DNA of 64,000 bases from Melanocharis versteri (GCA_013397845.1 VZTG01001876.1:846895-910894), one strand, 5' to 3'; counted from the stretch's first letter, positions 46,901 to 60,383 are shown. The notes: generated by a model from the letters alone, not told the origin. Program-made: numbers and translations.

Positions 46901-49900
46901 TAATATGCCTCTGCAGAGCACCCTCAGCATTAGATTCAAATGGAATGGATTTGGGCAATGTGCTACAAAACCACCTCATAACACAAATCAGAGTTTGGTA
47001 AGAGGGATCTGCTTAGGAAGCTGCCCTCAGTCCTGCGCTGTGGATCCGATCTACAACGCTTCTGCTGTGGACACACCACTAACAGGAAAACAGACAGATG
47101 TCTGTCATTTTACTGCAAAGAGGAGTCCCCAGAGAGCCCTGTGATACCGTCACACTACGCAACACAAGATTTTCTTCTAAAAGTATTTCATAGCCTTATA
47201 ATGCCTGGGTAATTGCTTTGAGGTGGGAGGGAACCCTTTAAAGCACTTTGGTTTAGTTGCATGAAAGAATTTAGCCATGTGACCAACAGTACAGTCTGTA
47301 GTTCAGCATTGTTTTGGATGATCACTGATCATCCTAAATCTTAGTTATATTGCTGATCTTTAAACCTTGCTGATTACATGGGGCATGTGAAGCTGCCTTT
47401 GTGCAGACTTCTGTCAGCAGCCTTATACTCTTTGAATGCCTGCTTTCTTGTACAGGATCTTCAGCATCTTTTTTTGTGTGTAGTTAAAGCTTTTTTATTA
47501 TTATTTTTAAGGGCTAGAGCTCTAATTTCCAAGCTGATGAAGTCCTTATCAAAGTTAAATGAGCCTTTGGCATAGTCAAGTATATGGTAAAGATGGAAAT
47601 TAAGTTTTCACCTACTGAAAATTTTTATTGTAAATGTTTTAGCATAACATCCCTGCACTAGCCAGTTAATACAGACAGGATATGCTGATATCATTAATGT
47701 ATCTTGTAGCATAAGAAACCCTTTCCACTCATTCTAGGGACATGACCATGTTGTCATTTCTATTAGAGGGCTACAGTGCATGTAGCTTGTAAATTCACGT
47801 AGGAAGCTAAATTGATGTACTTTATTCTCCAGAATAACAGGCTTATTTTATTTGAGATGGTGTCTTTATCGCTTGTTTTAGGCTTTTAAACCTGGAGATG
47901 TCAATCACTAATGCCTATTATTGCAAAAACTTAAAGCTAAAGCTTCTGTGTGAATTGCTGTTGGTTGACAAGTTCCTGCGTTTCAGTATCATTTTGATTT
48001 GTGTGTTGTTACTGTCTGGATATGGTTTCTAGTTCTGCATTAATTTAGAGTAATAACGCTGGAGTGATTTGTTTAGGATTTGCTTTCTTTTTTTTTTCCC
48101 ATTTTTCTCTGAAGGAGAAAGTGCTAACAGCAGTCCTGGTTATGATGTGACCAAGAACACGGCAGCACTCTCCAGTGAAATTCCCATTTGCGGTGATGTT
48201 TTCAACCAAGTATTCTTTTATCCTATACTGTGCAGAGCCACCAGGCTGATGAAAACAGACCTGCAATCCATCAGTTGTGAGCTGTACTGCAGCTTCTCAC
48301 TATTGCACAGGCTGCCTTCATCACCCTGCTTCAGCTGACTTCTTTTAATCCAAGCATCATATTCTTTTATTCAGCAAGCAAGCCCTTCCTAGCAGCTGCC
48401 GTGCCTCCTGTTAAACCTGAGGCCATCTGGAAAGTTGGCTGTTGTGCCAAGACTGCACTGGTCTGGTCTGCACTGTGTTTGGTTGTGGAGGTGTCATGGC
48501 TCTCTCCAGCTGGATCATGGTGGGGCTGAGCCATCCTGGGGAAGAGGCCACGATGCCTTGCATGGCACAGATCCATAGCTGTTTCTGTGCACTAGCTGAC
48601 AGGGAGGGAGGGGAACAGGTCTGACGGGAGATTTTGGAGCCTTGCCTTTGTGCAGAGTCCTTGTTACTGCTTTGTGGCCACCAGAAGCTGTAGGGCTGGG
48701 GACTCCAGGCAGAGATGGCTATACACAGGCTTGTGGAGTTGAAGACTGAATCTTTGGTGTGAAGAATGAGTGATCTCTGTGCCTCTGGGGCATCTGCAGC
48801 TTTTGGAAAAGGTGGCAGATATGGGACTCTGTCAGCTTACAATCTTTCAGTGCATTACCTGGATCTTGCTCTGCTGGTCTGGGTAGAGCCAGCTGTTTGC
48901 TCACTGCTGCTGGCACAGGTCACTGGAGCAGGGCAACTGCTCTAAAACGCTCCTGTTTGGGATTCTCCCAATAAAAGGGGCCAGCTACCAAGTAGACCCA
49001 GCCCATCCACGATATTCTTAAGTATGTCCTAAGCAATCTGCCTTGAGGAAACATCTGAGTTTGATTTCTTTTAATCACAAATTACTTAAAGGTCTGCTTT
49101 TGTTGAAAAAGCCCCATACTGTAAACCTGCTAATGTAACAAATCTATACACAATATCTCTGCAGTGCATATGGTTATATGTAAAATATACAAATATATGC
49201 ATTGCATTAGCTGGTACAACAATTACTTAATGCAGCATCACTCCTATATGCCATGGGATGATGCATATGAATAAGCTTTAAATGTGTTTTTTTCCAGCTG
49301 TGCTACATGGCTGTGAATCTTTGTGTTTCCTGGTGGCTACATACAGTATCTAATGGGAGAGATTGCACAGACTCTGCTACAAAGGCAACTATTTGGAGGG
49401 GGATTTCACTGCTGAAGGCTCCCATATTGTTGCCTTTTTTCTTAATTAAGATTGCTGTTAACACTCCTTCCCTCAGAAGTGAGATTTAAATCTGAAGTGA
49501 CATTTCCCCCACTACCCCTCCAATTTATCTGAGAGCACAAAGTTCCTACAGCAAATGTTGTGGTTTTCTCCTGTAAGCACCTTGAGGCCCAGCAAGTTGC
49601 TTATGGCCACAGCTGAGCTGGGATTGGCCATCCTGCTGTGGCAGCAGAAAATTCCACTAGCCTTCCAGTGCTCTTCTCTCTATGCTGTATAATAGTTCAT
49701 CTGCCTTAACTTATATGTATTTTTCCCTTTTTATTCCAGCCCCTGGGGAATTAGGGAGTTAAATTTTATTTAATGTCAGTCCAATTGTCTGAAACTTCTT
49801 AGAGTGTGAACTGGGAAGTCCCTGGGAGAGGGCTGAGAGTCTTCCAAACTCATAAGACCTGCAGACCTAAGGGAGCTCTTGCATGAAGTTTTTCATTATG

Positions 49901-50100
49901 GATTTCTTTGCCAGATCAGCTCTAAAACAGACTAGAGATCCTTGTGATGAAAGCTGAAGAAGGCTGAATGCTAAAGAAAATATAACAGCTGCTGGAATGT
50001 GCAAATGTGCAGTCAAAGCTGTACCTGACAGCAGCGAGAGATCCAAAACGCAGAAGTTCATGGGCTAAAACTCACTGAAATATCAATTACTGGACTGTAC
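43947..50100. other. Intergenic, no gene recognised
   Basis: The stretch is mostly AT-rich with short random frames. A small CpG-containing patch lies at about 45170-45290. No exon, RNA gene or transposable element was recognised. Confidence 0.45.
45181..45290. promoter_or_regulatory. Small CpG patch with E-box/CRE-like motif
   Basis: Within AT-rich intergenic DNA a short segment holds several CpGs and CACGTGACGT at 45233-45242, an E-box CACGTG overlapping a CRE half-site TGACGT. This would suit an enhancer or a minor promoter, but only the motifs support it. Confidence 0.25.
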
Positions 50101-50109
50101 AATGTAACT

Positions 50110-50462
50110 TCTTCAGCGGTGTTTGTATATTCAACTACCTGAAAGAAGGTTGTGGGGAGGTGGGGGTCAGTCTCTTCTCCCAGGTAACAAGTGATAGGAC
50201 AAGAGAAAACAGTCTTGAGTTGTGCCAGGAGAAGCTTAGACTGGATATTAGGAAAAATTTCTTTACTTAAAGTGCTGTCAGGCATTGGAATAGAATGCCC
50301 AAGGAAGTGGTGGAGTCATCATCCCTGGAAGGGTTCGTAGCAATGTGTGGATATGGCCCTTGGGGGCATGGTTGAGTGGTGGATTTGGCAGTGCTGGGTT
50401 AATGGTTGGACTTGATGATAGTAAAGGTCTTTGCCAAACTAACTGGTTCTATGATTCTGTGA
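50110..50462 (+). mobile_element. CR1 LINE 3' end, plus orientation
   Basis: Recognisable CR1 blocks follow in order: CAACTACCTGAAAGAAGGTT, GTGGGGGTCAGTCTCTTCTC, CCAGGTAACAAGTGATAGGA, TGGATATTAGGAAAAATTTC, GGAAGTGGTGGAGTCATCAT and the terminal TTCTATGATTCTGTGAC. About 350 bp remains, 5'-truncated as usual. The coding frame is broken. Confidence 0.92.
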
Positions 50463-53365
50463 CAGCACTTCAAAAACTAAATCTCTTTATAACCTTCTCA
50501 AATCTGCATTCAGTTTTTGCCTTTCAGAAGTACTGGTTAGTGCCATTGCCTTCTGATCTTAGCTAATTCCAGTCCTCCACCCTTTCTTTGCCTTTCCTGC
50601 TGTGCCTGCTTCTGTCTCGTGATCCCATTGATTTGTGTGTTTTATAGAAAGGCCTGGCTGGTGCTTGGATCACTTCCCTTCTGTTTTCCCTACAAGACGA
50701 TGCCAGCTGCTTCACACAGGCATTGGGCTAACCCATTCAGTTGGCTTTAGCTGGGACCAGCTCTACTATTTCACCTTCACCTGAGCCTTTCTGATCTTGT
50801 TTATCTCACTCAGAGAACGACAGCTGCAAATAAACAATTTGCTAGTAGTGAGCACAGAGACTTGGCTGTACAAACTTGTTGGCTCTGAAAGTAAACCTGA
50901 AAGTTAAGTAAGCCAGGAGGATGGGCAACTAATTTCCTCCAGTAGCCCTGGCAAAATGCTTGCCCAAAAAGGAGATCTGGGCATCTCTTCTCAGTCGCAG
51001 CCTTTTTGTTAAGGTCCTAGAAATCCAGGGAGTTGTTTCTAACTCAGCTGGGTGATCTCTAGGATCCACTTGAAAATAAAAAGACGCATCATCGAGCAAT
51101 GTCTACTTTCCCTGTTGCTTGCTCATTCCTCTTTTGGGGAGTTGCCTATCTTCAGAATGCTGAAGATCTACTTTTCCCCTAGTTATTGCAATACATCCAT
51201 AAATAATACATTTCCCTCTCTAAATTACATTTAACTATTCTGTCAAGGTTATTTCAAGAGCATGCAGCGATCACAGGTAAAATCCATATTCCCCTTCCCC
51301 TCTGCCTCCCTCTAAGATCTCCTGCTCGTTCAATTAGGAAAGTTGATTTCTGGTTTGGGGAGGCTGTATCTGCCTCCCAGCAAGAGACAGACAGCTTTAC
51401 CTAGGCAGGGATCTGCTTACCTTGAAATGTTACCTCTTCATTTCACTTGTAATTCAGCAGTTCAGAGGTAAGTTCTGCCTTATGTTACTGAAGTAGCAGA
51501 GCAGAAAGGTTGTTTTGCATGACTTACCTGTTCCACATTTTCTGTAAACTGTATTTTCTGTGTAGCATTTGCCTGATGTGATGAAATCACTGCTTACCTG
51601 ATGCAATTTTTTTGTCCCACCGGTGCAAAGCTGTAAAGACAATCTAACCTTCAACAAGTGAGGCTCAGACACTGCTGCAGCACATGGTATTTATAATCCT
51701 ACCACTTGATTAGGTGCTGAATGGTGTCTAGAGAGGCATATGTGCTAATTCAGTTAACTTGAGTGGCTCTGTTTGAAAAAAGAGAAAAAACTAACTAAAA
51801 AAGGGAGAAATTACATCATGGACCTGCTCCCTAAAATCCATTTCTGTTCAGGGACTTCCACCTGTGCTAGATACTTAAAGCAGCCTTCAAGATTTTGAAC
51901 AGTGTAGAATCAGTGCTATAACAGCCTCCAGCGTTTTTTAGGAGTCTTGGACCTGCTTTTGACAGGCACTGCCGATACTGACGATGTGAAGAGAGAGGCA
52001 ATTCTTGATGTGCCGTGCAATCATGTGACTCCGTTAATTATATTTCATTCACCCTCCCAGTCAGTTCTGAGGAGGCTCTCGTGTTTCTGATAGTGATGCT
52101 GTGTCTAAATGCTCAGACAGGGGCCATCGAAGGCACATGAGGGTTGCTTTGGGCTGTGGAGGCAGTGCTGAGGGGTGGAAGGGGATGGAGGAGCCTCCTG
52201 GCAGGGAGCAGAGGCAGCACCCCCTGCCAGCCCCCTCCCCACCGCCTGCCCACGCCGGCATGTCTAGACTGCCGCCCGGCACGGGCAAGGCCTCTGAGTG
52301 CAGCCCTTTCAAGTCAAGGAAAGCTCCCGTTGAGGGAATTTTGCCTCAGAGACGAATGTGGGCTTAAGCATCCAGCGGGTTTGTAAGCACTTTATATCGC
52401 TAGGCTCTCCGTGCCTGCGTTTTGCTGGCTCAAGGCCCTGAGCGGGTCGGTGCTTTGGGACATTATTGCTACCGCCTGGCAGCTGGACAGCTTGTGTCTC
52501 ATGAAGAAATTTCTCTGCCGTTTCAGACCTGGTTTTGTTCTGACCCGGGGTGAGACGCACAGCTCCAGAGAGTTTTATGGGACAGGCGTGCCATAAAAGG
52601 TTGAAAGCCAAAAATAACTTTTCCCCCCTCCCTCTTTTCACCTCCTACCTTCCAAGCCAATATTCACGAAGGGCAGGGAAAGGAAGGGAGAGGCACGAGA
52701 AGACTGCTAGAAAGAGAAGTGCCTGTAAAACTTTTGGGGTGGGCTGCAGTCTGCTTTGGTTGCTGAGTCCTGAAGCATTTCGTCAGTAATAAAGTTTCAC
52801 CCCAAAGTTGTTTTTGACAGAACTTTACCTCCTTTTCAAAACCACCCTCAGACGTTTTAGCAGCTGTAATAAGCACATGGACGGATTTAAGAAGCAATAG
52901 CTACATCGTAAATGCAACCAGCACTCTCCACAGGAATAAAGGTTGGAGAAATAACACTTCCCCAGGAGATGGTGATAGTGTGTTGCGGACCTGTTTAAAA
53001 ACAGAGTCTGATGCAGTCAAGGAGAGGGAAGTTAAGTAGAAGAGTTTTGCAGCAAGGTGCTGGGCTTGGATGTCTCTAAGGACAGAGATCCCCCAAGTTT
53101 CTTTATCCGTTGTAGTTAAAAAAATATTTCTCATATTTCTTGGGAATCTGGGTTGAGACTTGGGAATGCTGCCTCTTGTTCCACCACAGTGCACCTTGGA
53201 GAAGAGTCTGGTTCCATCCTCTCTAAAGCCACTTACTAGGCAGTTGGAGATGGGCACTCCCTTTAATCACCCCAAGTCTCTCTGTCTACTCTTACTTGTT
53301 TCCTATCACTGTTTAATGTTTTATATTGCTTCCAGAGACCAGCTCTGGGGTTAGGAAAGAGCACT
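50463..53365. other. Intergenic, no gene recognised
   Basis: A moderately GC-rich patch lies at 52.1-52.6 kb, with overlapping frames of 80-118 codons on both strands. None resembles a known protein. Confidence 0.45.
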
Positions 53366-53423
53366 AAATGTAGGTTTGCCCCACTAGCTATATCAAATAT
53401 AGATTTGCCCCACAAGCTGTATC
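53366..53423. repeat. 29-bp tandem duplication (2 copies)
   Basis: Two adjacent 29-bp units, 53366-53394 and 53395-53423, share the core TTTGCCCCAC and both end in TATC or GTATC. They differ at about four positions. Confidence 0.8.
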
Positions 53424-55451
53424 ATAGTGAGGAGCATGGGGAATGTCGGAAGTAGAAGGAGAGCTTGTGGGAGGAAGGGTGTCATGGGCAAAGTGTGGTG
53501 ACTCCTGTTTTAGACCTTGGGATTGATCAGCATAAACATTTCCTGTGGCTTGGAATTGAATGACACTTAATCTTGATAGTAAAAGTCTGGAAACTCGTGT
53601 TAGTGATCACTGCTGGAAGGAGTCAGATCTTATGCTTTATAAAATGTTAATAAATGCAGTACAGTCATTTCTCATAGCCATCCTTTCTATAGAGAGGGGT
53701 TTTTTTCCCCTGGTGTGGATTTTTTCAGGAAGTTTGCGTGATGGAGGACCAGCTGTATAATAGTGTACCAGCAGAAATGGTTTACTCACTGACTACAATG
53801 GCTCAGTGTGGTTTTTGATCCTTTTTTTTTTAACTGTTTCTCGGCAGCTGCAGGCGGTGGTCTTGTGGAGAGGGCATGGGCTTGTGCAGCAGATACTGGG
53901 AACTCTGCTCCTATTGTTTGCTGACTGGTAACTGTTTGTGAGAGAGGGTGAAGGTAAAGGGGTACTTTCCAGAAACAGAAATAGTCAGATGCTTGCACCG
54001 TGGTTCAGAGTTCAGTTCCTATTCCACTGGCTGAAAGAGTCTACTTAAAAAAAAAAAAAAAGAAGATGAAATACTCTTGACATGCAAACCAATTCTCTTT
54101 TGGTTTTTTGGTTTTATATGAAAATGGGACTTCTGTGAGTCTAATTTCTCAATCTGACTATTTCATTATTAATTTAAATTGAACGAGGCTATAAACACCT
54201 GCAAGCAAATGTTTTAATTGTTATATCAACAACATAAGCATGTATGGAGGGCTTTTTAAATGGCATAAAGGACTGAATCTGGAAGTGTATGCCTTTGTGA
54301 AAGTCAGGTGCAGCTGGACAGAGGTGTGCCTTCCGTCAGCCTTTGTGGCCGTGATGCTGCTGCCACAGCAAAGTTATACACCACCCTTCCCTCCACGGCA
54401 TCTGTAGGGTTAAAAAGGGACAGGTGCAGTGTAGAGCCCTTGTCAGCTATGTGTAGGTGCAGCTGCATTTGTCACCTCTAATAATCATCCTCAACTCACC
54501 ATCTCTAAAGCTCGCAATTGCCCCTCTAGTTTCCTCTTTACCTCTGCCTCGTTTTTGTGGGGCTTATGTGAGTTAGGGGTTTTACGGGCAAAAAAGGGTG
54601 GGTTTCATTTGTAGACTAAACTCAACCATGGGAAGCAGGTTTTTCAAAGTCATAAACTAGAGTGTTGGCTCAGGCTGAGTCACAGTGTCTGAATCTTGGT
54701 GAAGTGCAGCCAAATCATGCTGTTGATTAGGAACCACAGTCCTTGATCTATTTTGATCCATCCTGATAGGTTTCATAAGTACAGGCTGGGAAAACTGATG
54801 AGGGAAAAAAAAAGGTTCGGTTCCTAGTCAGCAGCAAGATGCAGTGCACTGAGAGCTGGCTAACCTCTCTGCTTTGTGGACCTTCCAGATGAATTTGTAA
54901 TAGTGAAGGAGGAATGGTTTTGGAAGTAGGTGTTGCCAGGTGAAACAGAAAACACACTTCTGTAAACACCACTGGTTGCGTTTGATTTTATTTCTCAGAG
55001 TTAAAGCTGGTGGTTTTTCTTTAACAATCCCTCCTGTCTGGTCACCCTTGCATCATTTTTCCATATTACCTGTTGCCATAGTATTCCAGAAATGGTGCCA
55101 ATGTGATTTGAGTGAAATCGCACATTGCTGTGTGTTTACCTTTAAGTTGGACAATGAGAATATAATGGAAAACTGCACCAGATGTCTGAAACTAGCAGGG
55201 CTGAGAGCTGCATTTGGGTGAATATATTCCCATGCACAGCTTTAGGTCTGTCCTTCAGCTCCCTTGTTTAATACTTCAGCCCCTTTCATGGTCAGTGGAG
55301 AGAGATGCCCCAGTTCAGGGTGCGCATGATCTTCTTCATGCATGTTCTTCTTTGCCCTCAACCATATAGGAAGCATGAAACTAAGTATTAAATCATTGTT
55401 CTGTGCTGCTGCCAAATGACTAAAGCTTCTCTTCAACAAGTGACCATCAGA
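53424..55451. other. Intergenic, no gene recognised
   Basis: Short random frames only. A poly(A) run lies at 54047-54061. Confidence 0.45.
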
Positions 55452-55467
55452 ATATATATATATATAT
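55452..55467. repeat. TA dinucleotide repeat
   Basis: Eight ATs in tandem, continuing into GTGTATGCATGTG. Confidence 0.8.
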
Positions 55468-57104
55468 GTGTATGCATGTGTTTTTCTTTTATCTTCCAGA
55501 TACCATGTTGAACTGCAGCCCCAAATTCAAGCAGAAATATTGTCTTCTCTTGCCTGTGTGACCCATACCAATATTGCAGAATGAAGAGTTGTAGTAAATG
55601 AAGGCTTACAACTATTTACATGTTGAATAGTTCTGGTGGGAGCCAGTGCATGACTAATAAGGAAAAACTTCAAAATGGGTACATCCTCTGCAGATCCCTT
55701 TTAGAGAAGCTAATTCCTCTGTCTGTTTCATTGCACTTATTCTGCTCCTGACCTGCAAGGCAGAAAAGCTCTTTCCTGGGTCGCTGGGCCCTAGGATAGG
55801 TTTTCCCCATTTCAGTTGGTTGTGTAGACAGCATGCTTCCCCAAATCCTTTAACCCTTATTCCTGTAGTTCATATTCTTGTAGCTGGAAGTGGAGGAAAC
55901 CTCGGTGGGCTGTGCTGAGCTGCAGGGAAATGCTCCAATGTATCCCTCAGAGGCTGCTGGCTGGGAGGATGCCCTTTTCACTGCTCTGCATGCCCTGCTC
56001 TTTGCTTCACGTCGAGGAGCTTGAGCTCAGTGCATGGGTATCAACAAGCCTGGCCACAGGTAAAAGGGACTCTGCCTTAGACTGCAGGTGTTGAAATTGG
56101 CTTCCCCAGGCTGCAGCCAGGACATTTGGTTCAGAGGTGTTTCCTACAGAGTTCACTGGAAGGCGGCACTCTCTGTTTGGGGCTGGCCACTTTGGTTGGT
56201 GACTCCAGCCTCTGCCTAGGAGACCTTGAGAAGTGTTCAGCATAGGGAGCACCTCCCTGGATGTATTCGGAAGGAGACCTGGGGCCATTTGCATCTCTTC
56301 TTGGTCAGCTGAAAAGGAAGGGGATGGCTGGAGCAGGGAAAAAGAGAAATGCATCCACCTTCTGCTCCAGCACAGCAGACTCAGAGTCTGTCAGAAACCC
56401 TGGTGGAGCCCAGTGCCCTTCCTCTCCTTTGGACCCTGAACAAGACCACCACCAAGTTTTTTAGATTAATTTTTTTTTAGCTGAAAGTAGTTTAAGTAGT
56501 TACATAAACCCCACAGACCTGGTGGAATGGCTGTGGAGTCTTGTCTAAGCAAAACAAGGAGGAGAAATATTACTTCATCAACGAAGTGCTAAGGATATGT
56601 TTTGAATCCATACATCATGAGCTAATTACCAGATGGGCTGAGTACTGTAAAAGAAATAGCTCAGATAGATAAACATCTGATAGATAAAAAAGGATGATTG
56701 AAAAAGCCATCTGAAAATGCATTTTGTCTCCTTGTTCACAAAAAACCTTCACTCATTTTGTTTTGCAGTGATGTACTTTCAGCTCTGCTAGATTTCCTCA
56801 GTTGTTTCATTGTGTCTTTTATTAGGGTGGGAGTACAACTGTGACATTTCAAAGGCCAGCCTTTGGTGTCTCCCCATTGAAACAATCCTAAGTGATATAC
56901 TTTGCTTATTTGTCCATCAGAGCAATTGGTAGGTAGAAGCATTTCTTGAGTTTCTTTCTCATCTATTTGTTTATCTGTTTTCTTTTGGTTTTTCCTTCCC
57001 CTTTGAGTAACAAGCACACAAGTGGCTGCTCATCTCTAGAGCCATCAGCTGTAAGCACCATGTTTCTGTTCAAGTGATGGTGAGCTATGGAATGAGAATA
57101 AAAA
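55468..57104. other. Intergenic, no gene recognised
   Basis: Short frames on both strands, up to 115 codons, none recognisable. Confidence 0.45.
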
Positions 57105-57133
57105 CAAGTGGGATCTTTTGCAGATCCCACTTG
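57105..57133. repeat. Perfect 12-bp inverted repeat with 5-base loop
   Basis: CAAGTGGGATCT at 57105-57116 is the exact reverse complement of AGATCCCACTTG at 57122-57133, with the loop TTTGC between. A CCTTTTT run follows immediately. Confidence 0.9.
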
Positions 57134-57713
57134 CCTTTTTGCAGGCCAGGTAACATGGTGTTTTATCAAGTTCGGAGTATTTGGCGTTCATCCTTATTTT
57201 GTGACCCTTTTTGAGGAAAAGTATTTGGAACCTTTGAAAGATAACGTCAGAAGGCTTTCTGTGAAAAGGAGAAACGTACAGTCCAATTTTTGTCCAAACT
57301 CTCCATGTGTTTCCTTTTGATATGCAATGAGCTTTACAACTGGCCTTCTCTTTTCTCTCTCTGATCCACCCCTCCCTCCCTCCTGTCCCCGGCATTGTTT
57401 AAAACAGGGAAAATTTTATAGCTGGATGAATATCTAGTTAATACACTGCCTTGACCTCCAAAGTTTAGACTCTACAAGGTATTTGGAGATGTCAGCTGAA
57501 AGTGTTCATAAATATTTTAACTGCATTACCTCACTCTTTCTGCCACAACATTAAAAATGTGCTTTCCCTGAATGTTTGCTGCAGGAGTCTGACGGTCATG
57601 TCTGCGTCTGCTGGCAGCTCCCTCTTCCGCCCCAGCACGAGCTGCAGGAGGCAGCAGCTTGAAATATTAATGAGAGCTAATACAGCAAAACTATGCTCTT
57701 GAAAAACAGAGGG

Positions 57714-57728
57714 ACACACACACACACA
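57714..57728. repeat. CA dinucleotide repeat
   Basis: A short run of CACACACACACACA continues as imperfect CA-rich sequence to about 57752, then into GTGTGTG-type sequence. Confidence 0.75.
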
Positions 57729-57752
57729 TGCACAGATGCACACAGTCCGTGC

Positions 57753-58549
57753 ACGTGTGTGTTTGATGTTCTTGAACGTGCAAGGCAAGGTGCTGAAGTT
57801 GCAGAGCAGGCATTAGGTGGTGTCCAGCAATGCAGCACATCCAGCACAGCTGGGCTGCCTCAGGCCCTATGGAGGTGTCAGATTCCTCACAGTAAGACCA
57901 GATTCCCTCTGAAAAATGATACCACCTCATGAAAGCCTTTGAAGGAGGTTTGGGTTGGAACCGCAGCACCGAGAGCTTTACGGTAGGAGGGGATCCTCAT
58001 ACGTTCCTTTGTGGCCCCCTGCACCAAGGAAATGAAAGGATTGTGTGTGATCTTGCTAGTGAGGATAGGCAGGAAGAGATGGTCACAATACATCTGAGCT
58101 CTGTGTGTGAGTGTGTCCCTCTAGATAACCAATCCTAGTTTGGGCTTATGATCTGGTGAGTCCAGAGCCTGGGCTGGGACAGGGTTAGTATTCTCATTTT
58201 GTGCATTTTGTTAAGCATATCAGTAATTTCTGCATATTGAGGAGTGACAAAGATAGTTTCCTTCTCTGTTTACTCTTGAGAGAGGAAAGTCTGCAGTTTC
58301 CCTGGTCATGTCATTCTCCAACTAGTTTTCTTCATAGCAGAAGATGGTTTTCATTAGATTTCTGCTTTAATAACACTTCTAAATAGCAGTCAGTGTAACT
58401 GGCCTTGGAAGGTGCCCGTCAGGCCAGAAGAGGCAAGAAGAGATGCTTGGTGGTCCTTTGCATGGCTTTCTACTTGTTTTTCCTCAGGCAGATCTTGAAG
58501 CTATGGTGTGAATGATTTCTCATACCATAACTTTATCAGCTTGGAACAC
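57753..58549. other. Intergenic, no gene recognised
   Basis: Short random frames only. No repeat family was recognised. Confidence 0.45.
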
Positions 58550-58575
58550 ATGATTGAAGGAGTTCCTTCAATCAT
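58550..58575. repeat. Perfect 12-bp inverted repeat with 2-base centre
   Basis: ATGATTGAAGGA at 58550-58561 is the exact reverse complement of TCCTTCAATCAT at 58564-58575, with GT between. Confidence 0.9.
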
Positions 58576-58926
58576 AAGAGTCTCACTGAGTGATTCTGAA
58601 TACTTATTTCTTCTCCAGCTCTTTTTCTGCTGTCCTACATGTTCACCTTAACTCTTAATGTAACCTAAAAAAACCTGTTGCCCTTCATTACTGTGGGTCA
58701 GGGTTGTACTGCACTTTGCAACTAAACAGGGAATTTGCCTTTCCTGTTGCATGCTCACAGGTTGCTTTTCTCTTGCTTTCCCTGAGCTTTTAATAAAGCA
58801 TTAGATTTCCTCTGGTTTCCTTCCTCTCAAGAAGGAAGCAACAAAACCTGATCTAAAATAGCCTATATGCACCCAGAGTAGAAACCCTGTTTAAATATCA
58901 CACAGTGCCAGGCAGAGCAGCAGCAG
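58576..58926. other. Intergenic, no gene recognised
   Basis: AT-rich sequence without recognisable features. Confidence 0.45.
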
Positions 58927-58956
58927 TTTTATCTATTTATTTATTTATCTATTTGT
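58927..58956. repeat. TTTA/TCTA tetranucleotide repeat
   Basis: About seven tandem units of TTTA with occasional TCTA. Confidence 0.8.
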
Positions 58957-59339
58957 ATTAATTACGCAGGGATTAGCCAGTTTACCAAACCAGAGAAAAC
59001 TGTGAAAGCTTTAATTACACAAACAGTGCAAGCTGAACCTTTTGCCTTGTCGCACAGGCAAGTGAGAATTCTGGGATGCCTGGTGGTACAGCTGGGTGTG
59101 TTGCCAAAGCACTTGTCCTTGCTCTGACTTACAAACTCACACCACTGCCTGCGTAAGCACATGCAGGTTTCTAAATAGAGCCAAGGAAAACAAACTGCAG
59201 CTGAAATCTGCTTCTCCTCCTGCTTCGAGGAGTTATGTCTGGACTACTGATGGGCAGAACAAGGGAGCTAATGCATCCAATAGACTGGGAAAGCACACCA
59301 GCAGGTTACTTTGCATCTCTGACAGGATCTTAAAATTGT

Positions 59340-60383
59340 GACATAATTCAGATTGTAAGGGACATCGGGAGGCTTCAGATCAAACCTACAAGCCAAAGCG
59401 TGGCCACTTACAACAGGTTGCTCAGGGCCTGCCCAGCCAAGTTTTGGAAACATCTGTGGCTGAGGATCTCACAGCTTCTCTGGGCACTTGCTCCAGTGTT
59501 TGACTGCCCTCATGGTAAAAATAATTTTCCTTTTATTTAATCAGATCTATCATGCGGCTCTGCAGAGGTTGTCTCCACCTTTTTTGTACCTCACCGCCAG
59601 GCTGCTGTAGACACCAATAAGCTCTTCCATGGGACTTCTCTGTTTTAAGGCTGAACAAGCCCAGCTCCTGCAGCCTCTCCTCGCATGTTATGCTCTCAGC
59701 TGCCTGCTCAGTCCAGTATGTCAGTATCTTTCTTGCACTGGAGCCCTCAAAGCTCCATGCAATTCTCCAGATGTGGTCTCACAAGTGCTGAATAGAGAGG
59801 ACTAATAAATTTCCTTGATTTTCAGCCGCGATCCTGTAAGTACAGCCCAGTATGCTGTTGGTTTGCTTTGCCTCAAGGGCACACTGCAATTCCCAGCCCT
59901 GGTCTTGGCTCTTTATATTCTAAAACTGTTCCCAACCCATCTACCTAATCTGAATTGCCAGAACGGTTAGTCTGCCTCAGAGGCAGGACTTTGCTGCATT
60001 TGCCTGAGTTCATGAAGTAGCCGGCAGACAATTTCTGCAGCATCCTGAGATCTGCCTCTCAAGGAAGTCCTGACCCCGCTGTTGCAACTGCCCAGCCCAC
60101 GCCCCAGGAGCGCAGCTGACACGCTTGTGTTATCACAAACCTCCCCAGACCCAGGTGCAGTGAAGTCCACACACTGCTGAAAGGGCGCTCTGACGTGTCC
60201 TCCAGGATGTTAATAAAGATGTTAGATGGTACTGGCCCCAGTACTGACCACCTAGAATGCCCCTGGAAGCCAGCTGCCAGTTCAACTTTATCTGGACAGC
60301 TGGGCTCAGAGGATGGTCTGGTGCACTCCTCACCTGCTGCAGGCAGCTACCCAGTCCAGATCAGCGATTTGACTATAGGCTGT
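59340..60383 (-). mobile_element. Long, old CR1 LINE fragment, minus orientation
   Basis: About 1 kb follows the reverse complement of CR1 from near the 3' end inward. Blocks seen include GGCTGAACAAGCCCAGCTCC (about 59650), TCTCCAGATGTGGTCTCACA (about 59765), a TGCTGCATTTGCCTGAGTTC block (about 59992) and TTAATAAAGATGTTAGATGG with the following ACTGGCCCCAGTACTGA (about 60210). Divergence and many frame breaks indicate an old copy. It ends about 40 bp beyond the most distal PIEZO2 poly(A) signal. Confidence 0.82.
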
